Assembly: GCA_029844215.1 (NCBI GenBank)
Contig: CM056730.1
Span: forward strand, 55,626,924 to 55,690,923
DNA from: Przewalskia tangutica
Taxonomy: Eukaryota > Streptophyta > Magnoliopsida > Solanales > Solanaceae
DNA: 64,000 nt
Direction: 5' to 3'
Part shown: positions 1-9,959 of the stretch, one piece after another
How positions within the stretch are numbered: position 1 is the stretch's first letter
How the letters are laid out: every line of letters starts with the position of its first letter
Notes under the pieces: generated by a model
The model's database searches: none
The model's input: only the letters and a program-made list of their open reading frames with translations
Told to the model about the DNA's origin: nothing
Program-made: the position numbers and the translations under genes

Positions 1-209
1 CTTGTGGGCAGGGTTGTAAAAAGGATTAAACTGTTCATTTGTAGGAGTTGTTATTTATATATATGCCGAAAGGCAAGTTTTCCTCGACATCGTTTTGTAC
101 TTCATTTGTTTCATGTATGTGTTTTATGTTCCGCTGATTACTCTGATGTTGTATCACTAGGGTGCCCGGGGTAAGGCACCAGTCACGGGCCCAGATTCGG
201 GTCGTGACA
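1..209 (+). mobile_element. 3' end of the 5' LTR of element A1
   Basis: This is the terminal part of an A-type Ty3/Gypsy LTR; the rest lies left of the window. It ends in the family terminus GTCGTGACA, after the A-type motif TCACTAGGGTGCCCGGGG. The same end occurs at 8656, 29342 and 59092. The sequence right after it (CACATCTATAATCAGG) is the gag leader seen in other copies, so this is a 5' LTR. Confidence 0.85.
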
Positions 210-333
210 CCACATCTATAATCAGGAGGCTGCAGGCCGTTTAGGATTGGTTTCTATTCTTCTCATTCTGAGATCGTGCCTTAGAGTTGTGTGATAAGTT
301 GGACCCCTCTGACGTACTTCGTTTTTACCAGTT

Positions 334-1516
334 ATGCCTCCGCGCAAGGCAACCCGGGCCCAGAAGGGCAAGGCAGCAGAGGGAGCTGCGAGTAGAGCAG
401 CGGCAGTCTCTACAGAGACCACAGTACCTGAGCCTCCAGTCCCACAGTCTGGAGCAGAAGAGATGAGTTACAAGGAGTGGGCCCAGTTAATGGCCAGGGT
501 TGTGGCCAGACTTGAGGATAGGCTGGACGCAGCAGCCCGAGCACCGGATGGTTCACCCGCATCGATAGTTTGAGGCTACGGGATTTTCCGAGTTGTAGGC
601 CGCGAGTTTTATGGGTCGAGGCACGAGGATGATCCGCAGGAGTTCATCAAGCGATTCTGCCGGATCATGAAAGTGATCAAGGCATCGGAGACCGAGTCGG
701 TGGTCCTAGGTTCGCATCGGCCGCGTGATACCGCGATCGTGTAGTTTGATCGTGGAGTGTCCGGGAGAGAACGACTTCCAACTATATGGGGCGAGTTCTC
801 GGGGCATTTCTTGCACACTTCTTGCCTCGCGGATGAGGAGGCTCGGGCCGACAGATTTTTGGTGTTGCGGCGAGCGCACGGTTCGGGAGTACAATGTGGA
901 GTTCGACTCATTGGCCCGGTACGTCCCCGGGTTAGTAGCTAGTATGGAGGATCGAGTGCACCGATATGTTACAGGGCTCGATGATTACCTAGCAGAGAGT
1001 TGTTCGGGTGTAGCTCTTCAGCCGGGCATGGACATTGCCCGCATGCAGGCTTATGCACTTGGATGTGAGGAGCGGAGGAATCGATGGAATGGCTGAGATC
1101 AGCAGAAGAGGGACAGAACAGCGGGTTCCTTTGGTGACTTTCGAGGCGGACCGCCTCAGAACAGTTATGTACCTCCGCCAAGATCTGAGTGGTCCTCCAC
1201 GCCCGGGACCCGGGATATTGGGAGCGGTCGTGGCTCCCGTGTTTCAGATCTTGGGAGTAGAAGTGTTCGCGGATGAGGCCACCCGTATCTCGGTGTGACC
1301 ATTGTGGTAAAGCCCATAGGAATGTCGATCTTGGTTTGGGAGATTGCTATACTTGCGGCCGCGGGGCCATTTGTGAGATCGTCCGACCGGGGTAATCTTG
1401 GTGGGATAGCACAGACTACTAGATCAGTTGCGGGTACTTCACCTTCCATAGCTAGGCAGGATGTACACACCCCGGTGGGCCACGACAGAGGTCGCGGTGG
1501 GAGTTCCCAGTTTTAG
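334..1516 (+). pseudogene. gag: gag pseudogene of element A1
   Basis: This is a decayed Ty3/Gypsy capsid-nucleocapsid gene. The start matches the family N-terminus (MPPRKATRAQKGKAA), and the end carries the tail SIARQDVHTPVG then GGSSQF before a TAG stop at 1514-1516. Between them, pieces of the Retrotrans_gag domain (for example REYNVEFDSLARYVPG near 880-930 and the GLDDYL stretch near 980) lie in different frames. At least three frameshifts are needed, the first near 570. The CCHC knuckle is not recognisable. The intact homologue at 45209 fixes start and end. Gag would form the cytoplasmic virus-like particle around the transcript; this copy cannot. Confidence 0.85.
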
Positions 1517-1879
1517 CGGTCCTTTGAACCGCCTATTTTCAGGTATATCCTTAACCCTCTAGAGACTTGTATGTATTGTTGTGATGATAATGTGTTAAGT
1601 GTTATGTTCGGATAGCTTTATGCTAAAATGTGATTTAGAAACCTGGTTAGTGAGAAAGGGTAAGCTTGTGGGGTGAGAAAATGATGAACCTTAGAATATT
1701 ACAGTTGAGACCTTAGATGTAAGGCCGTCTTGAGTACAAGATTTTGTGGGTGATCTTTGTCAGAATGTATAAGTATACGTGGAGTAATTGTGGGAAAATT
1801 CCTTGGGTAGTGTAAAATGGAAGTGGTAGCTTTCATGACCTGTATAGGTAAGATTGTTCCGGATCGGGAAACAAGAGCT

Positions 1880-2170
1880 TGATGCGTTAAGTAGGTCGGG
1901 TTGGGGCCATGTTGCGGGCCAACCCGCAGCCTGTTTCGAGGTGGGGTCAGCTCTGGGTGGTCCCGCCAGGTGGTAGGGTCACGAGGGTGCTAGGCCCAAG
2001 TTTAGATGACCATCGTATGAGTTCGTGGATATGTTCGACCAGAAGCGGATCGTGAAGGCCGGGAATGGCCTTAAGGAAGATTGAGCTAGTAAGATGACCA
2101 AGTTTGGAGGTGGTGACTCCAAAGTTTTGGGAACTGAAGCGATGACTGAAGTGTGGTACGTATACTAGAA
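1880..2170 (+). pseudogene. Decayed integrase fragment (A1)
   Basis: Nucleotide patterns such as GGGTCACGAGGGTGCTAGGC line up with the integrase stretch around the first catalytic Asp (DFVTGLPRTQ) in element B near 16100. The match to B is weak base by base, but the same patterns recur in A2, A5 and the C/A3 element in the same order. No open frame remains. The second catalytic Asp, the Glu and the C-terminus seen in the other copies are missing here, so the fragment was shortened by deletion. Confidence 0.5.
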
Positions 2171-2293
2171 GAGTTCAAGTGTTCGAGAAGGGTACGACGA
2201 GTAAGGAAGGAAGAGAACGTGTGTTATTTTGTGGCCAGGTGTGGCATTGGCAACTTGTTAAGAAGAACTTTATCGTTATCCGTCTTGAGAAGG

Positions 2294-2328
2294 AACATTC
2301 GGGACGAATGTTTCTAAGGAGGGGAGAA
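2294..2328 (+). other. Pre-PPT hairpin and polypurine tract (A1)
   Basis: The inverted repeat AACATTCG-GGA-CGAATGTT (2294-2312) forms a perfect 8-bp stem. It is followed by a polypurine tract (AAGGAGGGGAGAA) that abuts the LTR start TGTTATACC at 2329. The tract primes plus-strand DNA synthesis. The same hairpin-plus-tract layout precedes every 3' LTR in the window. Confidence 0.85.
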
Positions 2329-2540
2329 TGTTATACCCCGTATTTCCAGAGTATGTATGCGAGGCGACGATAATAATTTAAGCCTTAAAGTAGGCATAGG
2401 TTCGAAATTTGGGCACAAGTGCCGAAAAGAATCGTTTTTCGACGAAACGTTTTACTAAACTTGCGAAGGGAAAATTCCGGCTATGTCATTTTTAATTTTT
2501 GCGGATTTTTCCGAGAGACGAAACATTTTGGACCAACGGG

Positions 2541-2558
2541 AGGGTGACATGTGTCACC
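2541..2558 (+). promoter_or_regulatory. Decayed ACGT-core palindrome in the A1 LTR
   Basis: AGGGTGACATGTGTCACC matches the 18-bp palindrome GGGTGACACGTGTCACCC found at the same place in the other LTRs, with the central CACGTG changed to CATGTG. The intact core is a plant G-box/ABRE-like bZIP site. The change is the one expected from decay of a methylated CpG. Confidence 0.5.
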
Positions 2559-2738
2559 TCACATTGAAGCAAGTGGACGGCAAAGGCAAGACAATGGCAC
2601 GTTTTTTGTGCCTTGGGTTAGGTAGGATATTTGTGCAAGTTGGTGTGGTAGATGGATAAGGTCTACATGGTTAAAATCTAGCCCTACACTTGCCTTACAC
2701 TTGGATGAATCTTGGCCATTGGTTGGTCATTTATTGAC

Positions 2739-2747
2739 CTATAAATA
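2739..2747 (+). promoter_or_regulatory. TATA box, proximal LTR promoter (A1)
   Basis: CTATAAATA is a near-perfect plant TATA box about 410 bp into the LTR and about 180 bp after the ACGT-core palindrome. The same box is present in the two inverted A elements (9166-9174, 15392-15400 and 59701-59709, read on the minus strand). It is a good candidate for the main start of the retrotransposon transcript. Confidence 0.6.
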
Positions 2748-4103
2748 CCCCTCTAAGTTGAAGACTTTCTTCATCCAAACTTGAGCAATCTTTCTAAGTC
2801 TCAAAATACTCCCTCCCTCTCAAAGCTCTCGTCCAAATCACCCCTCTCCCCTTGAGTGAGGCTTGGCCGAGAGGGCACTCTCCCCCCCTAGCCTAGTTGT
2901 TTTCGTATAATACCCCCCTTTGTGGTATAGAAATACTCTCCAAGTATTGTTATAATACCCAAATACTCTAGCCCTTATACCTTGTAGTACTTTCCAAAGT
3001 TATCTCTATACGTAGAGCCCGGAAAATACTATTATACTTTCCTTTAGCCACTAAACGAAACCCTAAGGAAAACCTTCATAGTCGGTTGAAGTGTTAAGTA
3101 GAAGTTGCGTAGAACTTCTAAGGGTTGTTTGGAGCGGATTGGAGCACTCGGAGTAGGAGCTAAACGTTGCTCAGGTTCGATGTTAAACTTGGATAATTTT
3201 GGGCTCATCGAGGTAAATACTACTGTCCTTCTATTGTAATTGGGAATTACATACTGTAGTTGTATAGAAATGAATATAATATTCATAGAAGAGAATTGAA
3301 CTGTATTGGAAGGATATTACAGAAAAGACTTGAACTGAAATCACATCAGAAGAATATTAGAGTAGAAGATTAAAACTGTATTTACATAGGACTGTATTTA
3401 CAGTAGACTGATAACCTTCTTTGGTTGAATGTTCTGCAAGTAGCATGTGCTACTTAGAAGGTGGACGAGGCTAGCCGGGTTATAGCCGTGGAGCGTTTTG
3501 CTTATAGTCGATAATCGTCGCGAGGTATGTGATTCTTCCTATACTCTTGAGCATGAAGTATTTTAAAAGAATACATATAGTACGGTAGACGTACGTGTGG
3601 CAATGTCTTTTGACTTAAGCCTGAATAATATGTATTTATAATATGGTAGATGTACGTGTGCTAACTGAATATAGTTGTACGGCAATGTCTTTTGACTTAA
3701 GCCTGAATAATAAGAACCTTGAAATATTTTAAAAGGAATATAGATATAGTACGGTAGACGTACGTGTGTTAACTGAATGTAGTGTTACGGCAATGTCTTT
3801 TGACTTAAGCCTGAATAAGAAGAATCTTGAAGTATTTCAAAAGAAATAAGAAACCTTTTTGAAAGAAGAGTAATACTTGGTTTTGAAAACATAAGAGTTA
3901 TACTAGCTTTATGGGAAGTTAGGTATAACGTCTTAAGAGAGATAAAAAGAATGGTTTACTGATTTTAGAAGTTAAGAGACTTATTCTTAAAAGATAAGAG
4001 ACTTAACTTAATTGAATTAATATGAACTTTGTGTGAAACCTCATTCGTGAGTAATGAGTACTTGGTTTTTAAAAGGAATAACGTTTTACTGATTTCGGAA
4101 ATT

Positions 4104-4108
4104 AGAAT
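4104..4108. repeat. Left target-site duplication of G1 (AGAAT)
   Basis: AGAAT sits directly before the TG of the solo LTR and is repeated at 6867-6871 directly after its terminal CA. The unoccupied site in A2 has one copy. Confidence 0.95.
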
Positions 4109-4379
4109 TGTTATACCCCGTAGTTCTGACCCTACGTATGAGAGCGTACGGAAGCATGTAAGACTTAAAATTTTCAAAGGATAGGTTGACGGATTATTCC
4201 GGACGGGTTTTAGTCAACTTTGGGGCGGGTTATGACCCGATTCATTGAGAGTTCCTAAGTATTTTAAAAGCCTAGGGCGTAGTTCGTTGAGTCTAGATTC
4301 CAACGCAACCAACCGTTCGTCGATAGGACGTCGGAGTAGAAAGTTATGAGAGTTACAAGTTCAACGCGATGGGCGAAAT

Positions 4380-4540
4380 GCGTTTGAGCAAAGCGGCGCG
4401 GCGCGGATGCGCGCGCCTAAAGCATCGAGGGGTCGCTGAAGTTTCAGCGCCGCGGCGCCAGGACAGCAGGGCCGCGGCGCCGAAAGTCCAGAGAGCCGGC
4501 GGAGGTTTCAGCGCCGCGGCGCCGAGGCGGGATTTTTGGG
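4380..4540 (+). repeat. GC-rich block with repeated GCGCCGCGGCGC palindromes
   Basis: The AT-rich LTR is broken by a GC-rich stretch holding three near-copies of a perfect palindrome (GCGCCGCGGCGC), near 4447, 4470 and 4510, spaced by about 25-40 bp. A decayed version lies at 51410-51510 in the related LTR G2, with several CpGs replaced by TpG or CpA. It sits between the LTR start and the transcript region. Function unknown. Confidence 0.7.
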
Positions 4541-5791
4541 CGGAAAAACTTAGGAAAGTCTGATTTCTCTTTTAAAAAGGCCATGGGAGGGTGACAAGTG
4601 TCCCCCCCATCTGATTTTGCTTGCATGGCTTATATTGACCAAGTCTTGTAGACTTGGTCATCTCTCAAACATCTTCCTCTCTCTAAAAATCAGCTCCTCC
4701 TTCTCTCTAAAAAACCCAAGAAAAATCTGAAAGTTAAGAACAAGAAAAGAAAGCTTGTAGCTAGCTTGTTGGCATTATTTTGGTGGTGTTCTTGGCAAGG
4801 AAGCTAGCAATATTTGGGATAAGTTTTGGCTAAAACTTTAAGGTAACATTTCTTCCTTTAGATTTAGTTCTAGTGTTGCATGCTTAGAAGAAAGATCTTG
4901 TGGTAGTAAAATAATGCACCTAGAGTCATTGCATGCTAGAAAATGTGGTTTAGATATGAAGAATGGGTTAAGAAGAGATTATGAGCATGTTGTAGCCTAA
5001 AAACTACCTTAGAATTGTTAAGTGAATTGTTGTAAACTTATTGGGCAGAATTTTGGGTGTGAAATCCCCTTTGAATTGTTGGATTGATTGAGCCTTAAAA
5101 GTGGTGTTTTGGATGATAAATTTGGCCTTGAGAAAGGTGGCAAAGTGAGTAGAAACAAAGGAAATGCTGCCCAATTTTCCTTAGAATTTAGTGACTTTGA
5201 ACTTGGATTGTTCTACATTAAGATTAAAGGTTAATAAACGTATCATGACTATTATAGGTTGAAATATTACTTGCGGTAGTTTGGACTTGGCAAGTGGATT
5301 GACCAAAGAGGTATGTGAAGCTTTCCTATCTCTTGAGCATGAATAGATGAAACTATGTAGTACGGTAGACGTACAAGATTTGGTATCCTTACTTGATTTA
5401 AGTATATAATGACTTGTTTCATTTTAAGAATGTATAATTCCCTTAGTTAGGGAAAAAGTATGATTTTACTAAAGTATAGAGTTAATATAACAACTTTATG
5501 GGAAGTTGGTTTATTAGCTTCATAAAAGGTTAATGAGAAGAGATTTTCTCTAAATAAGATAAGTATGTGAAGAGGCAAAATGATTTTAAGGTATCAATTG
5601 TCCAAAGGTTTTGATGTATAAAGAAGAGTCATTGTTGAAAGAGTTGAAGCATATAGTACTTGGGTTAAACTCCCGATGTTCTTTTATTAAAGATATGATT
5701 AAGTGCCTTAAGTAAACTAAAATGAGAGAGTATATGAACAAGACTAAAAGAAGTTATAAGTTTCTTAACTTATTTATGATATGATGACAGT

Positions 5792-6115
5792 TTGAGATAG
5801 GGTAAGAGTATGTCTGAGGGGCAAGCCCCAAGATCGTCATACCACCTCCTTCAGTGTAAGAGTATGTCTGAGGGGCCAGCCCCAAGATCGTCATACCATC
5901 CGCTTGTGTAAGAGTATATCGAGGCAGATCCAAGATCGTTATACTATCTCGCACGAAGATAAGAGTATATCCGGCGGGCAAGCCCCAAGATCGTTATACC
6001 ATCTGCTCCAGTGTAAGAGTATATCCGAGGTCTGACCCCAAGATCGTTATACCATCCGCCGGTGGTAAGAGTATATCCGGAGGAAAGTCCCAAGATCGTT
6101 ATACCACTGTTCCGT
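5792..6115 (+). repeat. Minisatellite in solo LTR G1, about 6 copies of about 55-60 bp
   Basis: The unit begins GTAAGAGTATRTCYGAGG, contains AGATCGTYATACCA and repeats about six times with variable spacers. It lies roughly 750 bp before the LTR 3' end, where other LTR types carry arrays of different sequence. Confidence 0.85.
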
Positions 6116-6866
6116 GGATTTGCTACCCATGATGCGAGGAATACCTCACGCGAGTCCTTATGGGCTTACGCGGGTGAAATAGTCCCATGCCGTGGTACAC
6201 CGATGCAGTGAGTACTCACGCGGTCCACGGGACCCATGCGGGTGAAATAGTCCCGAGTAGGATGGTTTTATTGATACTACGGGCGAGGTACCTATTTTGA
6301 TCATGAGCCTCCTATTTTATGCGACTATATATATATACTTGTCACTCTCATTGTTAGTAAGACACGAAAAGGTATTTTATTGTCTTTCATGACTCGGCTT
6401 GCTTTTAGACTTGATATCGTGATTACAGATTTTTCGACTTTACATACTTGGTACATATTGTACCGACCCTTCCTGGTCTGCGTTCATGCCGCAGGTGGTA
6501 AGCGATTGTGGATCCTCATTCTTAGATCACTCTTCCGGTCGAAGCTCCATCCTCCGGACGCTTGTTATTTTGGTACGGATTTCCCTGATGCTATAGGTAC
6601 TTTGTATATTCAGGGGGTATGGCGGGGCCCTGTCCCGCCACGATTGTTATCTTTAAGGTGCGTGGTCACATTTACGTTTTGGGCTATAAGAACCGTTGTA
6701 CTATTATACTTTTGTTAAGTATGTTTTATGGAAAGCCTTTACGGTGGCGGTGATGTTACCTTTTTATACGTATGTGTTATGTATGTTCCGCTGCTATTCT
6801 CTGACATATACCTGACAGGGTACCCCGGTAGGGTACCAGTCATGGCCCCGGAGCTGGGTCGTGACA

Positions 6867-6871
6867 AGAAT
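6867..6871. repeat. Right target-site duplication of G1 (AGAAT)
   Basis: This is the partner of 4104-4108. The A-type LTR sequence resumes immediately after it. Confidence 0.95.
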
Positions 6872-7603
6872 GAGTATCGACAAACCACTGCAGCGTTAAT
6901 AAAGGAAAATGTAATGAATAATGAAGTATTATTAAAACCAGTAGAAACCTCCATCTGCATAGAAGCTAAGATGAGACAAAATGATATTACATTTCCTAGA
7001 TCATGGCTGCTTTAATAAGATGGTTATACACAAGAATAAACTGCTCACATATAAGGCATATGCTACTCAATTATTTTAAAAGAGATTAAGACATTGAACT
7101 ATGAAACTTTCCTAAAATAAAGAGACTTGAGTAATTGAAATTAGGCAAACTGGAACCTTAGGGAAAAGAATGTGGTTGAAAAGGGAAGTGTTTTGGTTTA
7201 CCTAAAAATGTGAGTCACTCTATTTTATACTACGGGTATCGGGTGACTTTTATAAAAGGAATGGATCTCTTTAAAAAAGGAATTTAACGTACGTAGTACT
7301 TTAGAGTTAACACCCGGATTTTGACTTAAAATGAAAGTACTTTGAGTTGTGTATAACTTGCCTATGCTCGTTGTTGGGTAACTTGCCTATGCTTATTGAG
7401 ATAGTCTTTGTTTTGCAAGAATTATGTTTCTATTCTACCGCGTCTCTCGATGGAGGGCCGGTTGACTTGTGGAGAACTTACTTGGACGTACCGGCAGTGA
7501 CGGGAGATTCCACGGGTATGCTTCCATTAGCATTGTTACATGGGCATGTCCACACTGTTGATGGATTCTGTGGACATGTGACCATTATGGTTATGGCGAA
7601 GTA

Positions 7604-7935
7604 TCGTGACTTACGGTTGTGATCGCGCGTAGCTGTTTACTTGCCCCGCCATTACGTGGACGGTGGATCTGGTATAGGTTATTGACTTGCCACGCGTCAA
7701 CTTCGCGCGGCATCGCGTGACTTACGGTTGTGATCGGGTGCCCGCCGATTCACTTGCCCCGCCGCCACGTGGCGCAGTGGATCTGGAGGCTAGTGTACTT
7801 GCCACGTGTCGACCGCGAGTCGGTGTTTGGATGGAGCTTCGTGACTTACGGTTGTGATCGGGTGCTGGCGATTCACTTCGCCGCCACGTGGCGCAGTGGA
7901 TCTGGAGGCTAGTGCACTTGCCACGCGTGTCACTT
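7604..7935 (+). repeat. Minisatellite in the A1 LTR, 3 copies of about 110-120 bp
   Basis: The unit starts CGTGACTTACGGTTGTGATC and contains CACGTGGCGCAGTGGATCTG and a CTTGCCACGYGT box. Three imperfect copies occur, the second and third closest. It lies upstream of the distal TATA-like box at 8171. Confidence 0.85.
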
Positions 7936-8170
7936 CATGATATGGTTGTGCAAGATATTGGTACGGTCGGATCTGGTAGTTATACTTGCCCCGACGATTT
8001 TATTGACGCGTGGGACACGTGTTCATATATACTCCTTGGTGTTGTTATATCATAGATCAGACGGTGAGGAAGGAATTCCACCGCACGAGTGATGATTTGG
8101 AGCGTGAGTCACGACTTGATATGATTGTTATATGTGGTGTCGTAGTTTGGTTATCATACATGTCTCCCGC

Positions 8171-8179
8171 TTTATATAG
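8171..8179 (+). promoter_or_regulatory. Distal TATA-like box of the A-type LTR
   Basis: TTTATATAG follows the conserved block ATCATACATGTCTCC and precedes the hairpin chain by about 45 bp. It is repeated at 58626-58634 and, on the minus strand, at 12762-12770. It could start a short leader transcript, alternative to the box at 2739. Several other LTR types have lost it. Confidence 0.4.
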
Positions 8180-8215
8180 ATCGCTATGATTTCATTTCTG
8201 ATTTTACGATTCACA

Positions 8216-8420
8216 TACTTGGTACTGTTATCTCGACCTCTGGCATTTGCGTTCGCCGCAGTAGAGGTACATCGGCTGTCGATCCCCGCTTTTAGGATCA
8301 CCTTTCAGCGTATTGGGAAGCTCCGTTCCTTCGGAGGCTTATCTTTGGTATGTTACCCTGAGTCTGTAGGTCCTTGTACATTCAGGGGTATGGCGGGGCC
8401 CTGTCCCGTCATAGTTGTTG
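8216..8420 (+). other. Chain of small inverted repeats near the LTR 3' end (A1)
   Basis: Successive short stems occur here: TGCG/CGCA, GATCC/GGATC, AGCTCCG/CGGAGGCT, CCCTGA/TCAGGG and GGCGGG/CCCGTC (with a wobble). The same order is found near the 3' end of every LTR type in the window, for example 53525-53735, 44530-44745 and, inverted, 12535-12725. All LTR-derived RNAs would contain it, which suggests an RNA role. Confidence 0.6.
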
Positions 8421-8656
8421 TATAAATCTTAGAGGTGCAGAGTAATTGGGCGTGGTCAGAAGGATTGTAACTGTTCAAATGTCTATACATATATACATGT
8501 TGAAAGGCAACCGTTTTGGTTGGCCTATTTTCTTTATCTTGATCCATGTCTATTTAAATGCTTAAGTTTTTATTTCCACTGGTTTTTCTCTGATGTTGTA
8601 TCACTAGGGTGCCCGGGGTAAGGCACCAGTCACGGGCCCGGGTTCGGGTCGTGACA

Positions 8657-9570
8657 ACAATAGAATGACAAGAGTATTTACCTCGATAAGCCCAAAATTA
8701 TCCAAGTTCTAATGTCGATCCTGAGCAACGTTTTAGCTCCTACTCTGGGCGCTCCAACCCGCTCCAAACAACCCTTAGAAGTTCTACGCAACTTCTTCTT
8801 AATACTTCAACCGGCTATGAAGATTTTCCTTAGGGTTTCGTTTTTGTGACTGAAGGGAAGTATAATAGTATTTCTGGGCTTTTAGTATAGGTGTAACCTT
8901 GGAATACTACAAAGTATTTGGGCCAAGGTATTTTGGAATAGTAACAATACTTGGAGAATACTTTTCTACCAAGGGGGGGTGTATTCTACGAGAACAACTA
9001 GGCAAGGGGATACTTTCGGCCAAGGGAGGGGTGCTCTCGGCCAAGGGGCCTCACAAAGGGGGAGGGGTAGGCTTGGACGAAAACACTACACTAAGGGGGA
9101 GAGGGCTTTCAAGACTTAGAAATTATTTTAGGATGAAGAAGTCTTCAACTAAGGGGGGGGGGGGGTATTTATAGGACAACCAAGGGCCAAGATCAAGCCA
9201 AGTGGTAGGCAAGTGTAGGGTGAGGATTTACCCATGTGTACCTTATCCATCTACCACACCAACTATCACAAATATCCTACCTAACCCAAGACTCCAAATC
9301 GTCCCATTTGACGCCCACACCAACGTCCAATATGAGGGTGACACATGTCACCCTCATATTGGTCCAAAATGTTTCATCTCTCTGAAAAATCCGCAAAAAT
9401 TTGAAATGACATAGCCGTAATTTTCCCTTCGCAAGTCTTGTAAAACGTTTCGTCGAGAAACGATTCTTTTCGGGGGTTGTGAACAAAATTTCGAACCTTG
9501 CCTATCTTTAAGGCTCAAACTTCTCTACGTACGTCCTCACGTACATACTCTGAAAATACGGGGTATAACA
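8657..9570 (-). mobile_element. Remaining 5' part of the 3' LTR of inverted element A2
   Basis: On the minus strand this is an A-type LTR from its start (TGTTATACCCCG, read from 9570 down) to a point homologous to 14876. There it is cut by the end of the A1 element. It corresponds closely to 14876-15796 in the 5' LTR of A2. It includes the minus-strand TATA box (9166-9174) and a long G-run on the plus strand near 9152-9165. The rest of this LTR should lie left of the window. Confidence 0.88.
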
Positions 9571-9600
9571 TTCTCCCCTCCTTAGAAACATTCGTCCCGA
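9571..9600 (-). other. Polypurine tract and pre-PPT hairpin (A2)
   Basis: On the minus strand the inverted repeat AACATTCG-GGA-CGAATGTT is followed by the purine run GGAGGGGAGAA touching the LTR start. It matches the layout at 2294-2328. Confidence 0.85.
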
Positions 9601-9959
9601 ATGTTCCATCTAATTCTCAAAACCAACATGCGCCACGATAGTCTTCACTGCTATACTTACGAAAACAATCATGCCACACCGCCACGTAAAAACACCCGCG
9701 CAAATACTTAATCCAAGTCCACGAGGAACCACCTCCATCACTACAAAAGCTCCCACCCAAGGGCTAAAAGATACTCCCTTCGCACATTTTCTTTACAAAC
9801 GAAATGATCACTTTTATGTTCTTAACACATGCTCGCTTCTTCCCTTACTCGTCGTACCCTTCTCGTACACTCGAACTCTTTCTCATAACTTACCACATTT
9901 CTGTTACTGCTTCAGTTTCCAAATCTCTGGGTTACTATCTCCAACTTGGTCATCATTAA

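Larger units (their letters stand above)
210..2328 (+). mobile_element. Internal region of non-autonomous element A1
   Basis: The region runs from the 5' LTR to the polypurine tract. It holds a truncated leader lacking the primer-binding site, a decayed gag (334-1516), a post-gag stretch without a recognisable frame (about 1517-1880), a short decayed integrase piece (about 1880-2170), and a 3' tail up to the hairpin and polypurine tract. There is no protease, reverse transcriptase or RNase H. The integrase piece is shorter than in A2, so A1 carries an extra deletion. The order gag, spacer, integrase, LTR is shared with A2 and A5. Confidence 0.75.
4109..6866 (+). mobile_element. Solo LTR G1 with perfect 5-bp target duplication
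   Basis: This complete LTR (TGTTATACCCCG ... GTCGTGACA, 2758 bp) has no internal region. It is flanked by AGAAT at 4104-4108 and AGAAT at 6867-6871. The A2 LTR near 14070 (minus strand) shows the uninterrupted target, with AGAAT once. The duplication proves insertion; loss of the internal region means LTR-LTR recombination followed. It is the same type as the LTR at 51121-53980, sharing a GC-rich GCCGCGGCGCC block near its 5' end. Confidence 0.95.
2329..8656 (+). mobile_element. 3' LTR of element A1, A type, interrupted by solo LTR G1
   Basis: The LTR starts TGTTATACCCCG next to the polypurine tract and ends GGGTCGTGACA. Removing G1 and one copy of its duplication leaves about 3.57 kb, similar to the uninterrupted A2 LTR (3493 bp). 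It carries an ACGT-core palindrome, a proximal TATA box, a three-copy minisatellite and a distal TATA-like box with the hairpin chain. It ends inside the 3' LTR of A2; ACAAT (8657-8661) should be the right-hand target duplication. Confidence 0.88.

Noticed and set aside
6380..6718. 112-codon open frame at the end of G1
   Set aside because: It covers the conserved LTR hairpin-chain segment, which in other LTRs has indels out of frame. No protein conservation.
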